A stretch of DNA of 36,280 nt from an uncultured Acetobacteraceae bacterium (lineage in GTDB: Bacteria; Pseudomonadota; Alphaproteobacteria; Acetobacterales; Acetobacteraceae), in assembly GCA_943912335.1 (NCBI GenBank), contig CALTUD010000036.1:1-36280 (forward strand), written 5' to 3'. This document shows positions 32,328-36,280 of the stretch, piece by piece. The position numbers were made by a program, and so were the translations under genes. The notes beneath the pieces were generated by a model that was not told the origin of the DNA, did not search any database, and saw only the letters and a list, made by a program, of their open reading frames with translations. The stretch's first letter is position 1, and each line of letters begins with the position of its first letter.

Positions 32328-33122
32328 ATGAGGATCGTGACCTGGAACATCAATTCGCTGCGGCTGCGGCTGCCTTTGCTGGAACGCGTGGTGACGGAGC
32401 TGTCGCCGGACGTGATCTGCCTGCAGGAGACCAAGGTTCCGGACGAGCTGTTTCCGGAAGAGGCCCCGGCGGCGCTGGGGTATCCGTTCCATCTGCGCCG
32501 GGGGATGAAGGGCTATAACGGCGTGGCGATCCTGTCGCGCGTGCCGATGCGGCGCGACGAGACGGCGCCGGACTGGTGCCTGAAGGACGACCGCCGGCAT
32601 ATCGCCGCGGTGCTGGACACGCCGTCCGGTCCGGTGACGCTGCACGATTTCTATGTGCCGGCCGGGGGCGACGTTCCCGATCCGGTCGAGAACCCGAAAT
32701 ACGCGCACAAGCTCGCCTTCGTGGACGAGGCGGCGGATTATTTCGGCGCCAATCCCCCTGCCCGCTCGATCCTGGTGGGCGATCTGAACATCGCGCCGCT
32801 GGAGCACGATGTCTGGAGCCATAAGCAGCTTCGCGACGTGGTGAGCCATACGGAGCCGGAGATCGTGCGAATGACGCGCTGGCTCGGAAACGGGTTCGCC
32901 GACGCCATGCGCCATTTTGTGCCGCCCACCGAGAAGCTCTACACGTGGTGGTCGTATCGCAATCGCGACTGGCGCGCGTCCAATCGCGGGCGGCGGCTGG
33001 ATCATGTCTGGGTCACGCCGGATCTGCTGCCGTCGCTGCGCGGGCTGCATATCCACACGGACGCGCGGGACTGGCCGGGGCCCTCGGACCATGTGCCGGT
33101 GGCGGTCGATCTGGCGTTGTAG
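32328..33122 (+). CDS. xth: Exodeoxyribonuclease III
   Basis: A 264-residue AP endonuclease and 3'-exonuclease of the EEP superfamily acting in base excision repair. All catalytic residues are visible: N7 (TWNINSLR), E34 (LQETK), Y110 (DFYVPAGG), D152 and N154 (GDLNIAP), D225 (RRLDHVWV), and D254-H255 (SDHVPV). WWSYR (207-211) is the usual DNA-contacting segment. The ATG at 32328 gives the invariant MRIVTWNINS start. It is divergent from the dipeptidase gene and convergent with the response regulator. Confidence 0.95.
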   Translation: MRIVTWNINSLRLRLPLLERVVTELSPDVICLQETKVPDELFPEEAPAALGYPFHLRRGMKGYNGVAILSRVPMRRDETAPDWCLKDDRRHIAAVLDTPSGPVTLHDFYVPAGGDVPDPVENPKYAHKLAFVDEAADYFGANPPARSILVGDLNIAPLEHDVWSHKQLRDVVSHTEPEIVRMTRWLGNGFADAMRHFVPPTEKLYTWWSYRNRDWRASNRGRRLDHVWVTPDLLPSLRGLHIHTDARDWPGPSDHVPVAVDLAL

Positions 33123-33222
33123 CCCCCGACGCCGCGGACAGGCACCGGACGGGCGCTGCGTGGACGCAGGCAGGCGGCGACGGGACCGGTCGGGTTCTGG
33201 GGCGGCACCGGGTTGGGATGCC

Positions 33223-33240
33223 TGGAACGCGGTCGTTCCA
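33223..33240. repeat. Inverted repeat between xth and the response regulator
   Basis: TGGAACG-CGGT-CGTTCCA, 7-bp arms, about 100 bases past the xth stop in a 295-bp gap between convergent genes. It is a possible weak end of the xth transcript without a T-run. The rest of the gap shows nothing beyond the regulator's terminator. Confidence 0.35.
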
Positions 33241-33386
33241 TGGGTTCGGGAGCGGGCTCGGGTGCGGAAATCACCCGATTTTGTCAGTCGTGTTGCCGTT
33301 TCGATCCGCGATGGCATCGCATGGGTGCGCGCCGGGGGTCTCTCGCCCGACAGGCCGACATTGGGGGAGACGGCAGGGCCGAAACG

Positions 33387-33409
33387 AAAAAGGCGCCCCG
33401 GAGGGCGCC
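33387..33409 (-). terminator. Intrinsic terminator of the response regulator
   Basis: Stem GGCGCCC / GGGCGCC with a CGGA tetraloop, preceded by AAAAA on the plus strand, which is TTTTT for the minus-strand gene. It begins nine bases after its stop. Confidence 0.85.
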
Positions 33410-33417
33410 CGTTCGGA

Positions 33418-34131
33418 TCAGCCCGGCACGCCGCCGGAGGGGTCGAGACGGTAGCCGCCGCCTTCCGTCACCAGCAGGCAGGCATTGGTGGGATCGGGTT
33501 CGATCTTCTGCCGCAGACGGTAGATATGGGTTTCCAGCGTGTGCGTGGTCACCGCCGCATTGTAGCCCCAGACCTCGTTCAGCAGCACCTGACGCGCTAC
33601 CGGGCGCGTGCCGGCGCGATACAGGAATTTGAGGATCGCGGCTTCCTTTTCCGTGAGACGGATGCGCCGGTTACGTACCGTTTCCTGCAGCAGCTTGGCC
33701 GACGGACGGAACACGTAGGGCCCGATGGTGAAGACCGCATCCTCGCTGTTCTCGAAAATCCGCATCTGCGCACGCAGACGCGCCAGCAGCTCGGCGATCC
33801 GGAAGGGCTTGGCGACATAATCGTTGGCGCCGGCATCGAGGCCGCGCACCACGTCGGCCTCGTCGTCGGAGCCGGTGAGCATGATGATCGGCATGCGCCG
33901 GCCCTGACGGCGTTGTTCCGCGCAGAAGTCGCGGCCATCGCCGTCGGGCAGGGAAACGTCGAGGATCAGGGCGTCGAACCGCTCGGCCGGATCGTCGACG
34001 CGTTTGCGCGCCGCCTCGATGCTGTCGGCCTCGGACACCTGGAACTCGCCGTCGAGCTGCAACTGCTCGACGAGCGCATCCCGCAATGCCTGGTCGTCGT
34101 CCACGATCAGAATAGGGCGTCCACCCGCCAT
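33418..34131 (-). CDS. OmpR-family response regulator
   Basis: A 237-residue two-component regulator. The receiver domain (about 6-120) has the acidic pocket D11/D12, the phosphorylated D58 (LILDVSLPDGDG), T86 (MLTGSD) and K108 (VAKPF). The C-terminal winged helix (about 135-230) has LTEKEAAILKFLYRAG, EVWGYNAAVTTHTLETHIYRL (in parts) and EGGGYRL. No histidine kinase gene adjoins it, so its partner is unknown. GGGAG lies nine or so bases upstream of the ATG at 34131. It is divergent from the L,D-transpeptidase gene (174 bp between starts), which makes that gene a candidate target, though this is only positional. Confidence 0.92.
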   Translation of the reverse strand: MAGGRPILIVDDDQALRDALVEQLQLDGEFQVSEADSIEAARKRVDDPAERFDALILDVSLPDGDGRDFCAEQRRQGRRMPIIMLTGSDDEADVVRGLDAGANDYVAKPFRIAELLARLRAQMRIFENSEDAVFTIGPYVFRPSAKLLQETVRNRRIRLTEKEAAILKFLYRAGTRPVARQVLLNEVWGYNAAVTTHTLETHIYRLRQKIEPDPTNACLLVTEGGGYRLDPSGGVPG

Positions 34132-34305
34132 CAACCATCTCCCTTGTCGGCCCGCGACCCGAAGCTCGCCGGCCTACGCCCGTTTCGCGCTCACAACGCA
34201 GTGAAGCGGCGCCACGGCGCGTTCCTCATGGTGTCTCTCAACGCACAATAGCGTGATATGGATGCGGGCCTATCGTGACAATCTTTCTGACGAGGAAATA
34301 AGGCG

Positions 34306-34812
34306 ATGAGCGTGGGTGTGATCGAGCCGCTCGGCGGCCATCGCGCGCTGCTGGTCGTGGCCGGCCGGCGCCTGCCCGCCGTGCTGGGCGAGGGCGGCAT
34401 CCGGGCGGACAAGCAGGAAGGCGACCGTGCGACGCCGGCCGGGCTGCTGCCGCTCCGGCGCGTGTTTTTCCGGGCCGACCGGGTTCCGGCGCCCGCCTGC
34501 GCCGTGCGGCGCGAGGTTCTGGCGCCGACCGATGGCTGGTGCGACGATCCGGCCCATCCGGACTACAACCGGCTCGTCACCCTGCCCCACCCGGCCCGGC
34601 ACGAGCGGATGTGGCGCGAGGATGCGCTCTACGATCTGGTGGGAGAGCTCGGCTGGAACGACGCGCCGGTGAAAGCGGGGCGTGGTTCGGCGATCTTTCT
34701 GCATGTGGCGCCGCCGGACGGGGCGCCCACGGCCGGGTGCATCGCCCTGGAGCTGCCGGCGCTGCGCGAGGCGCTCGCGTCCGGACTGACGGCGATCGCG
34801 GTGCCTGGCTGA
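34306..34812 (+). CDS. L,D-transpeptidase (YkuD) family protein
   Basis: A 168-residue protein with the YkuD catalytic core. The catalytic H133 (SAIFLHVA) and nucleophile C145 (PTAGCIAL) are spaced as in the HxxGTxxxxxxGxxxSxGCI-type motif. The N-terminal part (ADKQEGDRATPAGLLPLRRVFFR) matches short stand-alone members of the family. Such enzymes cross-link peptidoglycan or attach proteins to it. No signal peptide is visible from the start at 34306 (AAGG upstream), which is odd for a periplasmic enzyme but common among these short members. The 144 bp after the stop hold no recognised feature. Confidence 0.85.
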   Translation: MSVGVIEPLGGHRALLVVAGRRLPAVLGEGGIRADKQEGDRATPAGLLPLRRVFFRADRVPAPACAVRREVLAPTDGWCDDPAHPDYNRLVTLPHPARHERMWREDALYDLVGELGWNDAPVKAGRGSAIFLHVAPPDGAPTAGCIALELPALREALASGLTAIAVPG

Positions 34813-34956
34813 ACCGGCGGGCAGCGGGTCGCGCGCCGTTTCCGCTGCGTGGCGACGGGAAGATCGCGCGGCCCGGGGTTGCGGGAGAGAGCGGCCTGCC
34901 GGAAGGACGATCGTGGCCTGCGGCCTCGGCAGCGAGGCTGATCCGTCGGTTCTGTT

Positions 34957-36280
34957 TCAGAGCGATCCGGCTGCGGTCCGGACTTCCTTGTCCCGGGCCC
35001 GGATCTTGCGCAGGCCGGAATGGCGGCGCGAATAGCCGAGATACAAGGCGGCGCCGCCGAGGCCGTAGAGCGCGAGAATGGCGGGCGACATCCAGTCGCC
35101 GTGACGGGCCTTGATGGCGAGATCGATCAGCACCGGGGCCATCATCAGCAGGCTGGCGAGCAGCGCCAGCACCGGCACCACGCCGAACCAGATGCCGCCG
35201 AGGGTGACGCCGCCGAACGGCACGCGGAACGGGCGCGGCAGGTCGGGGCGGCGGCCGCGCAACCCCATCACGCAGCAGGCGACCAGAAGAAACGCGACGG
35301 CGGTGCCGATGCTGACCAGATCGGACAGCAGCGACAAAGGCAGCGAACAGGCCATGACGGCGGAGATCGCGGCGATGATCGCGGTGCCGGAGGCCGGCGT
35401 GGCCAGACGGGGATGCACGCGTGCGAGCACGGGCGGCAGCAGCCCGTCCGCGGCCATGGCCATGCCGATGCGCGACTGCGCGTAGGTGTTGACCAGCAGC
35501 ACGGAAGCGAGGCCGGTGAGCGCGCCGAGTTTGATGACGATGGCGAAGCCGGGCGTGCCGAGCGACTGCACCGCGACGGCGATCGGGTCGGGCACGTCGA
35601 GCGACCGGAACGAGATCAGCCCGGTCATCACCAGCGCCACGGCGGCATACAGCAGCGTGCTGGCGGCGAGCGCGCCGAGAATGCCCACCGGCACGTCGCG
35701 CTGCGGCTTGCGGGCTTCGGAAGCGGAGGTGGCGACCGCCTCGAAGCCGAGATAGGCGAAGAACACCATGGAGGCGGCGCGGAAGATGCCGGAAACGCCG
35801 AAGCGGAACCCGCCCTCGTTCGGCGGCACGAACGGGTGCCAGTTGGCGGGGTGGACGCGTGTGAAGCCGAAGGCGATGAAGGCGAACAGCACGCCGAGCT
35901 TGATGGCGACGAGGACGCTGTTCACCGCTGCGGATTCGCGAATGCCGCGGATCAGAACCGCGGCGACGCAGACCAGTGCGAGCAGGGCGACGAGGTTGAG
36001 CGACGCCGTGGGGACGAGACGGTGCACGCCGCCGCCGTCGCGCATCTGCAGCGTGCCCGTGACCAGGGCGGCGGGCAGATGGATGCCGAAATCGGCGAGC
36101 ACGCTGGCGAGATAACCAGAAAAGCCGACTGCCAGCAGCGCGCTGCCGAGGCCGAATTCGAGCAGCAGCATCCAGCCGAGCACGAAGGCGGCGCGTTCGC
36201 CGAGACACGCATAGGCGTAGGTGTAGGACGCGCCGGCGCTGGGCAGCACGGAGGACAGCTCGGCATAGCACAGGCCCTGT
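34957..36280 (-). CDS. APC-family amino-acid permease (N-terminus beyond window)
   Basis: At least 440 residues of an amino-acid/polyamine/organocation transporter of the inner membrane, closest in pattern to the cationic amino-acid permease group. The frame is open to the right edge, where it reads CYAELSSVLPSAGASYTYAYACLGE in pieces; this is the conserved APC segment at the end of helix 2 and the start of helix 3. Helix 1 and part of helix 2 are therefore missing. About ten more hydrophobic segments follow, with FFAYLGFEAVATSASEARKPQRDVP (APC helix 6 region), and the C-terminus is basic (KIRARDKEVRTAAGSL). The transported amino acid cannot be told. It is convergent with the L,D-transpeptidase gene. 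Confidence 0.9.
   Translation of the reverse strand, partial: QGLCYAELSSVLPSAGASYTYAYACLGERAAFVLGWMLLLEFGLGSALLAVGFSGYLASVLADFGIHLPAALVTGTLQMRDGGGVHRLVPTASLNLVALLALVCVAAVLIRGIRESAAVNSVLVAIKLGVLFAFIAFGFTRVHPANWHPFVPPNEGGFRFGVSGIFRAASMVFFAYLGFEAVATSASEARKPQRDVPVGILGALAASTLLYAAVALVMTGLISFRSLDVPDPIAVAVQSLGTPGFAIVIKLGALTGLASVLLVNTYAQSRIGMAMAADGLLPPVLARVHPRLATPASGTAIIAAISAVMACSLPLSLLSDLVSIGTAVAFLLVACCVMGLRGRRPDLPRPFRVPFGGVTLGGIWFGVVPVLALLASLLMMAPVLIDLAIKARHGDWMSPAILALYGLGGAALYLGYSRRHSGLRKIRARDKEVRTAAGSL

Overview
This is a GC-rich, densely coded chromosomal segment that reads as an alphaproteobacterium, most likely of the Acetobacteraceae (acetic acid bacteria and relatives). The taxonomic call is inference. 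It rests on the GC-rich codon use, the tpiA-secG-pyrG-eno-ftsB backbone, a GAAC-N7-GAAC (alphaproteobacterial) LexA box in front of lexA, and the secreted Hint-domain proteins. I see no tRNA, rRNA, CRISPR array, insertion sequence or prophage.

Layout. 1-2488 (minus): a peptidyl-prolyl isomerase gene (ppiD-like) overlaps the start of trpE, which runs off the left edge. 2649-6914 (plus): tpiA, secG, an FAD amine oxidase, pyrG. 7251-10257 (plus): a TonB-dependent receptor and an exported FKBP isomerase. 10403-12774: a DUF3429-type membrane protein (minus), eno and an ftsB-like gene (plus). 12955-15168: the peroxide-defence block ahpC-ahpD (minus), divergent from oxyR (plus). 15226-16458: rpmG (minus) and lexA (plus). 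16594-19869: a 1091-residue nuclease fused to a Hint domain. 19877-24392: the biotin block bioF-bioH-bioC/D (minus), divergent from bioA (plus). 24433-25799: an unknown 158-residue protein (minus) behind an iron-box-like promoter, then an MgtC-family protein (plus). 25864-29332 (minus): lipoprotein, pgsA, uvrC. 29748-31046 (minus): a second Hint protein. 31183-36280: dipeptidase, exonuclease III, an OmpR-type regulator, an L,D-transpeptidase, and an amino-acid permease cut by the right edge.

How the parts work together. Many genes are core metabolism (glycolysis, CTP, tryptophan, biotin, phospholipid). A stress layer is legible with its regulation: OxyR with a candidate dyad between oxyR and ahpC, and LexA with a box lying on its own -10. 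The unknown 158-residue protein has a Fur-like palindrome filling its promoter spacer.

The most unusual content is a pair of unlinked proteins (16594-19869 and 29748-31046). They share one Hint module followed by the same roughly 76-residue C-terminal domain, but carry unrelated N-terminal passengers: an extracellular-type nuclease in one and a small Cys-rich domain in the other. Neither has a Sec signal peptide. This looks like a cargo-swapping secretion or self-processing module. Other points of note are a BioC-BioD fused reading frame and a two-copy, hairpin-ended repeat found between convergent genes.
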